Source: Gadus chalcogrammus
Lineage: Eukaryota; Chordata; Actinopteri; Gadiformes; Gadidae
Direction of reading: 5' to 3'
NCBI RefSeq assembly: GCF_026213295.1
Contig: NC_079421.1
Location: 16,532,209-16,596,208, forward strand
Length of the DNA: 64,000 bases
A program made the translations under genes and the position numbers. Of this stretch, positions 1 to 11,691 are shown piece after piece. The notes below the pieces were generated by a model. It worked only from the letters and a program-made list of their open reading frames with translations. It did not search any database and was not told the origin of the DNA. Every line of letters starts with the position of its first letter. Position 1 is the stretch's first letter.

Positions 1-2685
1 TTGTCCGTCTCTCCAAACAAGCTGCGGATCCAAGTTTGGACATAGTGGGTCCCTCATGCTATCGCAGTTGCCAACAGCTCAGCCGCCATACTGCTGACAT
101 TCAAAGTTCAGACTCAGCCGTCAGCCATTTTCAGTCTGTGTTATTTCAGCTGTCGCTTGGTGGACCCTTTCCCTGAGCTGGGAACCTGGAGAGCATACGC
201 TGAATCACAAAAACACCTCCACAAACACACCGTTCCGAGGAAACAAGACACTGCTCTTATCTACCAAGTTTGGAGGCATAATAGAATAGTCTGCAAGCTT
301 CATAAATATGTTGATGCGACAGTCAGAGTGATAAGTATCCCGTGCTTGGGGTAGTTATAGTGTTGTACTGTACTGCACAGTTATATAAGGGAGGATGAGC
401 ATAAGACTGATTCACTGCCCATTATCTTTCATGGAAACTGATCAAGAATGAGGATCTAGCTACGCTGAGTGTACCCAACGTGGATTCCTGATCGTGCGTG
501 AGTGCTTATGACGTGAAATCACCCTCTGAAGAAAAAATAAAAAAATAATTCGGAGGCCAGGCGAACAGATCAATATGGGAAAGCATTCAGTGCACTCTAA
601 AATGAGACCGACAAGAGGCTGTCATAGAAGAATCTCAGTACGTGTCTGCACTGAATTCAGAAAACACAGATGCTATCACGCAGTACACATGGTGCAAAAT
701 TATCTCGTACAACTGGCACAGTAGCAAACGTTCTTTACGACTATTTACCATTTCGACAACAAGCCATTATTACACCCAAGCGACTTGCATGGGACTGGGT
801 GAGGGCATTCGATCAACGATGCCTGCGATTAGAGTACCATTATTGCTCCTACGAGCAGATGCATAAGAATGTGTCGAGGCCGAGGGGCAGACAGTCAAAC
901 AAATAAGACAGTGAGCAAACATCAAGCAACAGATACAGTGCAAACAGTCAAAAGAAGGTGCAGCCACTAAGGTAATGCTGTAGTATAATAAGCTGAGGGT
1001 ATCGGGATTCAAGCACACGCCCTTTAGGCTGGGAGTCACACACCCTAGCCCCTCAACTATCAATCCCGCATACAGTAATAAAGCATAATCGTCTGGGTAG
1101 TAAAATGTTAATCATTTTGAATATCCTCCTTTGAATTGAATAACCCGTTTGCTATAGACTTGCATCAAACTCTTAAATCCGTAGAGGGGCTTTCAACTAA
1201 AACTTGCAAAACTTTTCTCTTTTTAGGGAAGAGATAAACCCATTGTTAGGTCTAATTATACTACTTCATCTCTGCAAGCTGAGACTAGAGCAGTAATATG
1301 TGGTGTGCCATTTGGTAGCTAGTGTCCCCCCCTGCCTTGTCAATCCGGTATCCTGCTCCTGAGAGAACAAGTCCTGACCCGTTTTGACCGAAGACATCAC
1401 CTAGCTATGCCCCATGCACTCCCAGGGCATGGGGAGAATCAACAAACAAATCGTAAACAAATCAACACTTCCATGCCAGTACAAGGGGGATCGTAAGGGA
1501 AGCAAAGAAAAAGCTAGCTCAGTAAATGAACCAAGGAGTACTGAGACATTTGTGAACCAAGTAAAATACAGAAAAATACTAGGGTTAAAAAAAGCAATGT
1601 TATTTGCTTTGCTCAGGAGACATCCGCCTGTGAAGCAATCAGCCATTGATAACATATCCTGTGGCCAAATTGGATCATCTACTAGACAATAGCCAGAGTA
1701 TATTACCGGCAATGACCTCATACCCATGATCAACAGGAAAGCTACCAGTAGAAAAATTAAATAAAGTGCATTATCTTGCAGGTCAGCTCCTGCCTTAGAT
1801 TTGATGTTATTATTGTCTCTGCTCATCTCTTGAGGCATCTCAATCAAAAGTATTTTAAAATGGAAGCTTGCACAGTATATCCTAAAACCAATCATACATT
1901 GGTAAAACTGAACAGGTCATCGAACTACGTCACTACCCGGTTCGATTAACATTGTGTGACAGGCTTCCTGTCTGGGGGGTTGACCTCAACATCTAGCTAC
2001 TGTGTAATTATAGAAGCAGAGCTATAAACGACCCTGGCCTCGCTCCCGACAGGCCTACCACTGTGGAGCTTCGGAGACCCTCTGAATGCAAATAAACATG
2101 TTCGGATGGCCTGAATCATGTAGTACTATCTATGCGATAGTACCATCACAAAGTGTGTGTGTGTGTGTTTGTGTGTGTCTTTATTTGACTATGAACAAAT
2201 ATATCAAAAAGGTTTAACTGAAACTGAATCTTCTTAGTTAGAAACAGCAGAACAACCCATCATAATTGTTTACATTGAATAAAAAATGAAGGCCACACCC
2301 TGTACTTCCTTGTGAACAGTGAAGTCTATGTCGGTTAAAAAGCCTGCCAAATCAAAGATCAGCACAAAGGGCCAGGATTAGTCTCTCCACCAATTGCTAC
2401 ATGGGAGTGGTGACTCAATATCTATCCAACAGGTTATGGACTGGGAGCACTTTGCATAGGCTACTCCCATTTCAGTTACTATAGAATGAATATAATAATA
2501 AATTTAGATTTAAATTTTGGTATTTACCTATCTGATTTACCCCATCTAAGTGGGTAGGTTATATATGGGTTGTATGGTTTTAACAAGGTCAATAAGGTGC
2601 ACTGCATTGCAATGGACTGGGTTCATGCCCAGTGGAAAGTACTGGTGGCCGTGGTGGGGACATACGCCTTCGTGGCTAAACATAC
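1..2685. other. Presumed xkrx intron 1 (reading leftward), no coding exon seen
   Basis: Apart from the SINE at 1000-1065 and a short TG run at 2154-2180, nothing is recognised. The 164-codon minus-strand frame at 1401-1895 is hydrophobic but matches no XK exon and lacks fitting splice sites. Confidence 0.5.
1000..1065 (-). repeat. tRNA-derived SINE head, family A
   Basis: Read on the minus strand the segment contains ATAGTTGAGGGGCTAGGGTG, then TGACTCCCAGC, an AAAGG and a degenerate B box. It aligns along about 60 bp with the copy at 33899-33965. The tRNA-like spacing (A box then B box) indicates a Pol III-derived SINE. It lies in the presumed xkrx intron 1. Confidence 0.6.
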
Positions 2686-3041
2686 CTAACCACAGGCCCC
2701 AGGAGGAGGAGATGCAAGAAGAGCACCAATGGACGGTCTCTTCCCAGGTCTCGATGGAAGAACGTCAGCGCCATCTGAATCAGGACAGCGGGCACTAACA
2801 CGAACGAGATCGTGAAGCCCAGCCAGACGGTGTCCTCGGTCTTGTGGTACATGCTACACATCACCGAGGCAGTGATGAACTCGGCACAGTACAGCAATGT
2901 GGCCAGCACCACGCTGAACGGGGGCTTGATGCGACTGTGATTGACCACCAGCATGACTCCGTTTTCCATTGACGCACCATCGTGCTCGGATTGTTCGGCC
3001 ACGTCTGGCGTCTCCCTTTCGATTGGGTCGTGGTCCTCCAT
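2686..3041 (-). CDS. xkrx: XK-related protein (xkrx-like), first coding exon, partial gene
   Basis: This is the first coding exon of an XK/Kell-family multi-pass membrane protein. It starts with ATG at 3041 and runs to a GTATG splice donor at 2685. It encodes about 118 residues: an acidic polar N-terminus of about 40 residues, a first hydrophobic segment (around PPFSVVLATLLYCAEF), a second (FTISFVLVPAVLIQMAL), the family hallmark FFHRDLGRDRPL, and the start of a third segment ending LLLLGPVVR. The HRDL.RD.PL motif and exon end at LLGPV.R match what I know of XK/XKRX. The family includes caspase-activated lipid scramblases (e.g. XKR8); the role of XKRX itself is unclear. The paralogue assignment rests mostly on synteny, since human XKRX lies next to and divergent from ARL13A. 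Remaining exons are not visible in 1-2680 and must lie left of the window. Confidence 0.85.
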
Positions 3042-3650
3042 GGCTGGTGGGATGGGGTGATAAGGTTATGCGACGCACTTATCGCATATTGGGAACTTCT
3101 TCTGACCGCCGAAATGCACCGGTTTGAGTGAAAGATTCCTGATAGGATCTTCGTCTTCCTTGTATCACGTTACATCTCGTAAACAAGCACTTTGGCTCAT
3201 GTTTTGATTGTTTACCCGGTATATGCTATCGCTGTTCGTACGTCATTCATCGTAGTAACACCGTTCTTCATTAATTTCAAACCCGTTTACTGTGTCGTAT
3301 TCATCGTTATTACAGCGATAACGTTACATTGATTCACTTTAGGTTAACTTAAGTAAGCCCACGTCCATAAATGATCCACATATTATGTCCTACGTTGTTG
3401 TTGCAGTTGTTGTTGCAGAGAGTTCGGTAACGTTAATATCCACCACAACGCCCTGGCAATCGATCCTGGTGAACACAGCAGCTCATGATAAAATCCCTTC
3501 AAAGTAATGCCCGGCTTTTGCACTGCTCTGTTGTTCTGGTCTACACAGGTGTGCCTTCAACTTGACGTGCTTTCGTAGTTCACAGCCTAGCCGCTCTCGT
3601 ATCTAGCCTCTGGGTCCTAGTGCGACTATACTGATAGGACCATAATTGTG

Positions 3651-4064
3651 GTGTTATCCCGGTCCACCACAATGTAATTTCCGGTCTCATACTTCCTATC
3701 CCACGAGAATAATCACATTGACAAGGAGGCTCAAAGACGAAGCAATATCTGAAACAAGTCACGGCAACGGATATCACTCTATCGAAAGTAACTCCCTCTC
3801 TCTCGCTGGTGTCCCTCTCTGGCGTTATCCCGGTCCACCACAATGTAATTTCCGGTCTCTCTCGCTGGTGTCTCTCTCTGGTGCTATCCCGGTCCACCAC
3901 AATGTAATGTCCGGTCTCATACTTCCTATCCCTATCCCACGAGAATAATTACATTGACAAGGAGGCCCAAAGTAGTTTTTGACAAAATTATGACGAAGCA
4001 ATATCTGAAACAAGTCACGGCAACGGATATCACTCTATCGAAAGTAACTCCCTCTCTCTCGCTG
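3651..4064 (+). repeat. Local tandem duplication upstream of xkrx
   Basis: A 158-bp segment (3651-3808) recurs at 3881-4064 with a 6-bp duplication and a 20-bp insertion in the second copy. A partial copy lies between them (about 3821-3880). The motif TATCCCGGTCCACCACAATG occurs three times (near 3655, 3825 and 3885). The block lies 600-1000 bp upstream of the xkrx start codon, so it may be in its promoter region. Confidence 0.9.
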
Positions 4065-4740
4065 CTAAACCCATGGCCCGTGGAGTCCCGCCCTCTCTCC
4101 TGAAATAACGCTCATTTGGAGTATTATTTGCGTGTCGGTTGGTCCGTCACCGCTCGCACTGTTGCAATAAATAATATCTTTCAGTACCAGAGATGGCGCC
4201 ATCAGCCAAGTTTGTTTTGGGTGTTCGATTGAGCTTAAAACGGCTTTTTTTAAGAACAGCTAACAATACACACCCTCGCATTGTTGACAGAATTAGGTCT
4301 TTATTTAAATCACAGTAATGTGTTATGTCGTTTTCAGTTAATAAGACGGTGTATTCAAATGTATTAGACAGTATGTATAAAGGGATCAGCTACTCAATGT
4401 TTCTATTAATATCTTTAAATGTTTCCAGGAGTCACAGATTTTCCTGTGCTGCAGTTTGCTCCATAGAAGGAAACTTGACATGTATACACTGAATGTTTTA
4501 TGAGGAAAAAACATACTTTGCATAGATAACAGTTTGTACAAAAAAACACAAAATGTATGGGCTAGTAAAAGGACTGCAAGCAGTTTTGTTTTAAAGTAGT
4601 CAAGTGGCACCTCCTGGTTAGTCAATTTTAATGCAAAACTTGGTAACTATATAATATGTAATTATATTAAATATAATACCATTGTGGGTTAATGTAAGAA
4701 TATATCAATAAATGTAATATATGAACTGTTCCAATAATAT

Positions 4741-4859
4741 ATTGAAGGTGTAGTCTGTAGAATTCAGCGGCATCTAGTGGAACGGAAATGTCATGTAATA
4801 TTCACAAGCTGTAACCTCATCTCTAGATGCCACTAAATTGTACACACTACACCTTTAAT
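4741..4859. mobile_element. Small foldback MITE
   Basis: The two ends are imperfect inverted repeats of about 38 bp: the left begins ATTGAAGGTGTAGTCTGTAG, and the right, reverse-complemented, begins ATTAAAGGTGTAGTGTGTAC. Both continue into GGCATCTAG. The length (119 bp) and structure fit a non-autonomous DNA transposon; similar sequences are common in fish genomes from my memory. Confidence 0.75.
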
Positions 4860-5440
4860 CTAACCGTTGATCTATTATGTTCTTATATTTTTCCATTAAA
4901 TCGTATGTTTGTATCCAACATCTCAAACCAAATAAAGACCTGTCTATATTGTTAACCGCCATGGCTCATTTCCAACATAGTTCAGACAGAGCTCATTCTC
5001 TCTCCCTCCCTCTCTATATCTCTCTATCTCTCTCCCTCATTCTCTATATCTCTCTCCCGAATCACATGTAACATGAACTATGATGCGAGCGCAACAGTGA
5101 GCTGTGGTCAGTCAGTGACTTCAGAATGCTGGGCCGTTGTGTCACAGGCCCAGTGTAAAGCCAAGAGGGTGTGGCATTCAAACATCCAGCATTGGATTTA
5201 AGGGTTGCTGCCTTCGATCAAAAGCCGACCAGCTCATCCCATGTTAGGAAGGCATTTACAACCATTTACGAATGAACTTAACGAACGCAATGATTGCGGA
5301 TGGAAGGTGAAGAGTGATTATTTGCAGAAATACTAAACAAACAAATGTCCTTGAGACCATGGGTCGAGATTGGTAGTCAAATATTTGTGCTCTATTTTTG
5401 CAAGCAGGGCGATGTAGGGCAGGGTGTCTACTATACAGAG

Positions 5441-5442
<2 letters not shown>

Positions 5443-5536
<94 letters not shown>

Positions 5537-5697
5537 GGTGGGTGGGTGGGTGGGTGGGTGGGTGGGTGTGTGTGTGTGTGGGTGTGTGTGTGAGAGACAG
5601 AGAGACAGAGAGACAGAGAGACAGAGAGACAGAGAGACAGAGAGACGGACAGACGGACAGACAGACAGCCAGACGGATATACAGGCAGACAGAGAGA
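5443..5697 (+). repeat. Compound microsatellite (TG)n-(TGGG)n-(AGAGAC)n
   Basis: Pure TG to about 5528, TGGG units to about 5566, more TG to about 5591, AGAGAC units to about 5645, then degenerate GACAGACG units. Confidence 0.97.
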
Positions 5698-7063
5698 AAT
5701 AGGGAGACAGTGAGAGATGCTATCACTACGATTGTTTTGCATTCAACGACGTGCTTGCCGCAGGGAGACGTCATTATTGCTCCCAAGCCAAGTTACTAAG
5801 CATGCTAAGTATTTCTCTGCCGTATAATTCAACAACGAAATAGGACGCCATCTAGTGGTAAATAATAGTTGTTACCAAAATAAAAGCTGAGGAAAATTAT
5901 GGTTCAATTGTTTACCACCATGCATTTAATGTATATACAAATATAGGGTAATTGTATAATTTAACAGGCTAATTTAATGATTTTAATGATATTTTGTAAT
6001 CACATAATTTATTGAGAAATAAAAATGACAAATCATTTAATAAATCAGTACTTAATAAATCTATTTCTCTGTTATTCATGAAATGATATCTCCAGTCGGC
6101 GTGACCAATAAACATACATTATGTCAGTATTCTTCTCTTATAAAAACTTTGGGGTCTGGGACATCACATGACCACCGCTTTAACTGCATTTCGTATCTTC
6201 TGTGCGTGGCTGAATCAACACAGCCTAAATCCATCCAAATCCTCTGACCTCGCGGGAGCCACAGCTTAACGACATGACAAAAGCATGGCCGATCACAACA
6301 ACGTGTCACTGATTTGACCAAAGGGTAGCCTACTTTTAGTGTCCATGGACACTTGTAGCATGCTGCAGTTGGGGCCAGGAAATAAAAATAAATGTCTCTC
6401 ACGCCAAACAATGAGGTTGGCAGCGATCCCAGGTGGCTCTGGGATTGGTCCGGTGGCTCCTCCCACATGAGGTGACCGGGGGGTTTATCCTAAACCTCAT
6501 TAGATGTACAGGTAGTACATGATGTCAGTAGAGCGCTGGACACCAACACATGCATGGACATAGATCTTCTGTAAGTATACACATTTGTTATCTATTTTGA
6601 TTTAACTCGACATAGTGGACGGAATATTTATTTGTGTTACATTTAACCAAGGGTATAATTGATTGAGAAATGAATGCAGAAGTGGGATCTCCCCTAAATA
6701 TTTGATAGCCGTTGTGTCATAATATCATAACCTTTTTTTTTATGTTACAACAATGATTTTTTGTTGTATAAGATAAGAAATCTGAATAATGAATCCATCT
6801 TTAGTTTCCAATGACTCTATTCCAAGCTAAAGTGTCTCAGTGTTTGTATGTATTTAAATTTTCCAAACAGGCTAGCAAGTTAAGAGAGTCAAGCCAGTGC
6901 GGTCCCAATTGATTAGACCTATTATCCCAACAGTTGATTCTAAATGTATGATCATGAACACCTTCTGTTGGGATTTTCTGTGTGCATGTATGTGTTGTGT
7001 AAGTGTGTTGGTAGTTGAGCGATAATGACTTAATTCAATCATGATAATTAGGCATTCAATACT

Positions 7064-7115
<52 letters not shown>

Positions 7116-7116
7116 C
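7064..7116 (+). repeat. (CAA)n microsatellite
   Basis: About 17 CAA units with one interruption. Confidence 0.95.
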
Positions 7117-7378
7117 GACCACTACATTTCATTTTATTGTGTAAACTTGTTTCTTACTGATACTGTTTCAATACAAATTATAAACCCCTTTCATACAACG
7201 CCCATATCAAATTCTCGTTATAACTATCCCAAAAAAACCAGACTGAATTCCCCATTGAATTATCATAACCTCCTAATGACATATGACTCTATGATTGTCT
7301 GCTTCCTCCGGACTAAACAGAAATACCTTCATCTTGTTGACAACATTATTTCACTCAGGGCTTAGGCAGATTAAAAGA

Positions 7379-7428
7379 AGACCCAAGCAATTGTCTCTGC
7401 CATTTTGCAGAGACAATTGCTTGGGTCT
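7379..7428. repeat. Perfect 22-bp hairpin with 6-nt loop
   Basis: Arms 7379-7400 and 7407-7428 are exactly complementary (AGACCCAAGCAATTG inward to CTCTGC). The loop is CATTTT. It lies about 820 bp upstream of the arl13a start codon. It may be a miniature inverted-repeat remnant or a transcribed hairpin. Confidence 0.9.
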
Positions 7429-7982
7429 CAATATTAAATATTGGGTCCTAACATTAAATATTAGGTCTTATTCAATATGTACTGTGTTCTAAGTACATGG
7501 TGTCCCTAAGACAAGCCTGGTGTGTGTCTTAGAGTAGGCCTCCAGGGAACCTAGATCACTAAGTGCAGGTGTGGGGTGCATTGTTTCCAATGTAATGAAG
7601 CAGACATATTACACTCAGGGACTGGTGAACGAAAGTCAATTACGGTTTGGGCAACTGCCTTCAATGCCTGCTTCGTTATTTTCTCAAATTGTTCGGCCCC
7701 CTCTTCACCTTATGACATTTTATTGTCCATGGCTTTCGTTGGCCATCTCACTGCGGCACGGTACTTATGCATAAGTCTGGACTCTAGAATGATAACGTGC
7801 AGCTACTTAGTTGTGATCGGACAGTTAGCCAGTCCCAGAACACACAAACAGCACAATCTCATGCGCACCACGAATGATGCACAGAGAGGGACATTCTTTT
7901 GACAGCTCAGCAGGATTTGTCCTGGTACATACGAAAGCCATTACACCACCGTCTTTGTTTTGAGTTGTGTCTCTGTGTGCTG

Positions 7983-8132
<150 letters not shown>

Positions 8133-8245
8133 GTGCATTTGTTTGTCTGTGTCTCGCATCAAGTCATTAAGTCTGCAATCTGCTCAGATACAGGCTACAG
8201 AGAAGATGGTGGCCACTGTGCTCACCTGGCCCTCCTCATCCAAAC

Positions 8246-10962
8246 ATGTTCAATCTGATGAGCAATTGCTACAGCTGGCTGTCCAAGTTACAGGAACCAA
8301 TCAGGTCAGGATATGCAAATTTTACATCGACCTCCTGTTTGTAAAAGGTATCACTATGTTGAGCCTTAAAATGGCTATGAAGCAAAGATTCTTGATCGAG
8401 TGAATTGTATGTTTTGCCCATGTTTAACACAGGAAAGTGACCATACTGGTAGTTGGTCTTGACAAGGCGGGAAAGACATCTTCAGTCAGGGGTATGCTGA
8501 GAGGTAATCAAATAACTTATGTTCAATATGTATACTTTTCGACACATAAAAAAATTATTAAGAATGAACAAAAATGAATAGAAAGTGCAGGTGTGAAAAA
8601 TTCCACATAATTAAAATGACCGCCCTTCATGAATCATGCCTTACTCAGTGCCCTTAGGTTTGAACACGAGTCCGACTCATGGCTGTGTTCGTTCGGAGCT
8701 GAGGGTGGACAATTACCTGGTGAGCCTGCTGGATGTTGGCGGAGCGCCTGAGTCCCGAGCGGTTTGGAGGGAGGTCTACGGAGACGTCCATGGGATCATC
8801 TTCGTTGTTGACTCTAGTGACAGGCAGCGGATAAAGGAGGTCAAGGATGTCCTGTCGGAGATGCTGAAGCAGCCCAGAGTGGCGGGAAAACCGATATTAG
8901 TGTAGGTCGAAATTTAAATCCGGGAGGGATTCTGTTTAGGGTGTTTAGCTAAAGCATAATTTGGCTCTTGCACAGTCGAACAGCGCCCTTTGGTGGCCAA
9001 TTAATGCAACTACCATTTCAGTAATTACAGAAAACATTGATCATTCTTTTATGTGATAATTCGTTGTTATTGTTATAGATTGGCCAACAAACAGGACAAA
9101 GTGAACGCTCTGCTGGGAAGTGAGCTGATTGAAGTTCTCTCTCTGGAAAAGCTGGTCAACCAAAGCCGATCTCTGTGCCATATAGTAAGTGTTGTCCTTA
9201 ACATCCATATTAAATATACACAATATTTCTCCCCAACACCCAAACAAACACACACATGCACATATATCGACCAATCAGACTCATTCTCACTGCTTCTCAC
9301 TGTCACATCAAAACCCATTGGTTTGAAGTTGGCCTACTCGGTTTGAAACCCATCTGCCCTGTTCTGGTGTCTGTTTCCTGTTTACCACTGTTGATGTGTC
9401 TCTTTGAGGGGGCTTCAAGGCACCCACAAATACAAATCATTATGATGACGGTTGATAATGATGACGATCCTTCTTTTCATTATTTTCGTTATTATTATTA
9501 ATAACAACATTCATATTTGGACATCAATCAGTTTATAAAATATTTTCAAGCCAAGATGGTTATTGAACACTCTCTCCCCCCCTTCTCAGGAGCCTTGCTC
9601 GGCCTCAACGGACCTGCGGCGCTGGGCCGACAAGAAGACCCTGCGTGGGCTCCAGTGGCTGTTGCGGGCCGTGTGCCTGGACTACCCGGAGCTGTGTGCC
9701 CGGGTAGCCCAGGACCGCAGGAGGCCCCTGGCTGCCCCGGGCGACGCGGACAAACCTCGCAGAGCGGAGAAGGGCCGTCGAAAAAAAACCAAAGAAGAAA
9801 GGTCAGAGGCCATTGAATTGAGGCCTTTGTATTTGTCCCCTAACAGCTCAGCATGCAGGAACCTTTTATTCACTGTTCCATCTACTCAGTTCCACCTACT
9901 GCTAGTTTTGATTTGATGATGTAGCCGATTGTGATGGTTCCCCTTTAATGAGAAAGGAACAACACACCTAAATCATGTGCTGATAAAAGGGGCCGGATTA
10001 CTATTTCTAACCTGGTCAATTCCTGTGTTGTGTGGCAGGTTGCCCTCAGGCCAGTCTGACCTGCGGCAGGAGCACCGCCCTAAAGAGAAGGAGAAAATGC
10101 TCAAAAGTGCAGGCAAAATGCAGCCTATTCGAAACATGCTTAAAAAGGTAACAACAAACAACTAACCGTCTCAAGTCACATGTCCACTTGTTCGTCCATG
10201 GCAACACAGAATCTCCCAATTAAGTTTTTTATAATATAAAACTGCCACTGAACAGCTTATGTAAATTTTGTTCACAGGAAAATACGCTGAAAAAGAAGTT
10301 GAAGAGATCAAAGAAGAAACAGGTGAAAATTGAAGATGATATGGAGACACAGTTGAGGGAAGAACCGCAGCAGAATGACGAACACGAGAGCAGTGAGGAA
10401 GGGCAGGAGGCGTCCGGGGCCGGGCAGAAGGAGAAGGCTAGGAGTCCATTGATCCCTCCGAAAAAAGAGAAAGGCAAACTCAGACGCAAGAAAAAGGTCA
10501 ACGAACACAAGCCAATTCAGGACGTGCCACAATCACCTGAGGAAAATGAAGAACTATCCACTACAGGTGAGTGAATCGAATGGAAAGTTAATAGTATAGT
10601 GGTTATAATACAAACATTATTGAATAGGAACCCAAACTAAAATAACACATGATCATGTCTCATGACTAGCTAAAGAGGAAACAAGGAAGAAGAAGAAGAA
10701 GAAGAAGGTGGTTAAAGTCAAGCGAAAGAACAAGATCAACACAGAGGACATGCCTGCTGATGCCCTGTCGTCTGGTCACCCACAGGTGGACCTGTCTGCT
10801 ACTCTTGGTGAGCCCCAACTCCCTAAAATCTTAAACCCAAATTCAGCAGAGCACATTTGGCACCCTGGTCTGAATAATGTGATGATCCCTTGTTTCTCCC
10901 TGATAGATCTGTACCGTAAAGCCATCCTGACTATGAAGGAGAGACAGGATCTGGGCGAGTGA
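8246..10962 (+). CDS. arl13a: ADP-ribosylation factor-like 13A, complete, 9 coding exons
   Basis: Coding exons are 8246-8304, 8433-8503, 8658-8901, 9079-9184, 9590-9801, 10039-10147, 10278-10566, 10670-10807 and 10907-10962. All introns are GT-AG and frame is continuous, giving 427 residues. The start is fixed by an N-terminus like ARL13B (MFNLMSNCYSWL; human MFSLMASCCGWF). The GTPase domain shows the P-loop GLDKAGKT (residues 28-35), DVGG (69-72), VVDSSD, NKQD (128-131) and CSA (163-165). As in ARL13B the catalytic glutamine after DxGG is absent; here it is Ala. Only one of the two N-terminal cysteines that ARL13B uses for palmitoylation is present. The C-terminal half is charged and lysine-rich, with a run of seven lysines near the start of exon 8, and contains a KMQPIRNML segment. 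ARL13-type GTPases act at the ciliary membrane; ARL13B activates ARL3. Choice of ARL13A over ARL13B comes from position between xkrx and tmem35a. A long TG tract ends about 115 bp before the start codon. Confidence 0.9.
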
Positions 10963-10992
10963 CAGTCCATATCTGGGCGAGTGACAGTCCAT
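10949..10992 (+). repeat. 22-bp tandem duplication across the arl13a stop codon
   Basis: Two perfect 22-bp copies, 10949-10970 and 10971-10992, followed by a partial third of 7 bp. The first copy carries the arl13a TGA at 10960-10962; the second lies in the 3'UTR. Confidence 0.95.
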
Positions 10993-11126
10993 ATCTGGGG
11001 GGCATGGAATAGCTTTTGGTTGTTGATTTATTGTTTGATTATTGTTTGTTTTTATATGAATGAAAATAGTGTACAGGCAATACATTTTCCAGACATGCAA
11101 GGAAAAGAGTGGAGTAGCCTTATTCA

Positions 11127-11132
11127 TTAAAA
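11127..11132 (+). promoter_or_regulatory. Possible poly(A) signal of arl13a
   Basis: ATTAAA, the commonest variant signal, lies about 165 bp after the arl13a stop. No AATAAA was seen nearer. Confidence 0.35.
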
Positions 11133-11691
11133 AACGTTTTTTCTACCGTTATAATGTCTATGCCTGTATACGTAGTTATTCTAACGTTTTTTTAGGCCTC
11201 TACCAATTATGGAATATATTTTGATTTATTTGTTTGTTGTACATTTCCAGACTATTTCCTTTTGTTATTTGAAATTTGAAACCCTACTTAAAATTCATTT
11301 TGCCTGCAATTTAGCTATATGGGATGTTGTCTTACAATTGTAGTACATTCTAATGGACAACGCATTTAATGTTTGATGGGGACTGCCAAACGAACAGCTA
11401 TTGTAGAGGCGCCGAAATTGGTGGCACGGTGCGATCATGGATGTATTCGTACAGTTAGGCCTATTACGCATTTGCGATAACATCAATGTATTCAATCGGA
11501 CATGAGTAAGAAGTCATTTCATCCAGCCGTGATAACAGGGTCGCGTTAATCGCCATTTTTGTTGCACATCCAGAAGCCCACTCCCCCCCTCCCCCACGCA
11601 AATGTATCCAATGCGTTGACGGTAGTGGGGCTTTCATCACTTCAATGTGGAACAACTGCCTCGGTGCTGGCGGGACGTAGCCTATATGAAG

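Noticed and set aside
1401..1895. 164-codon minus-strand hydrophobic frame within the presumed xkrx intron
   Set aside because: It looked like a possible membrane-protein exon, but it does not match the XK family, and the plus strand of the same stretch is open too. Likely chance in AT-rich DNA.
5443..5697. Regularly spaced repeats that could suggest a CRISPR-like array (also 48204-48590)
   Set aside because: These are micro- and minisatellites in a vertebrate genome, without unique spacers.
5256..5786. Open frames rich in His-Thr, Cys-Val, Ser-Leu or Arg-Glu at all microsatellites (also 7899, 21726, 30576, 33407, 55859, 57042, 62544)
   Set aside because: These are translations of TG/CA and TC/GA repeats and carry no gene signal.
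6124..6468. 114-codon minus-strand frame between xkrx and arl13a
   Set aside because: No recognised domain, no splice or promoter context; composition looks random.
6551..6571. Short ATG frame ending at a GTAAGT donor as arl13a exon 1
   Set aside because: It would join exon 8433 in the wrong frame. The ATG at 8246 gives the conserved ARL13 N-terminus and the right phase.
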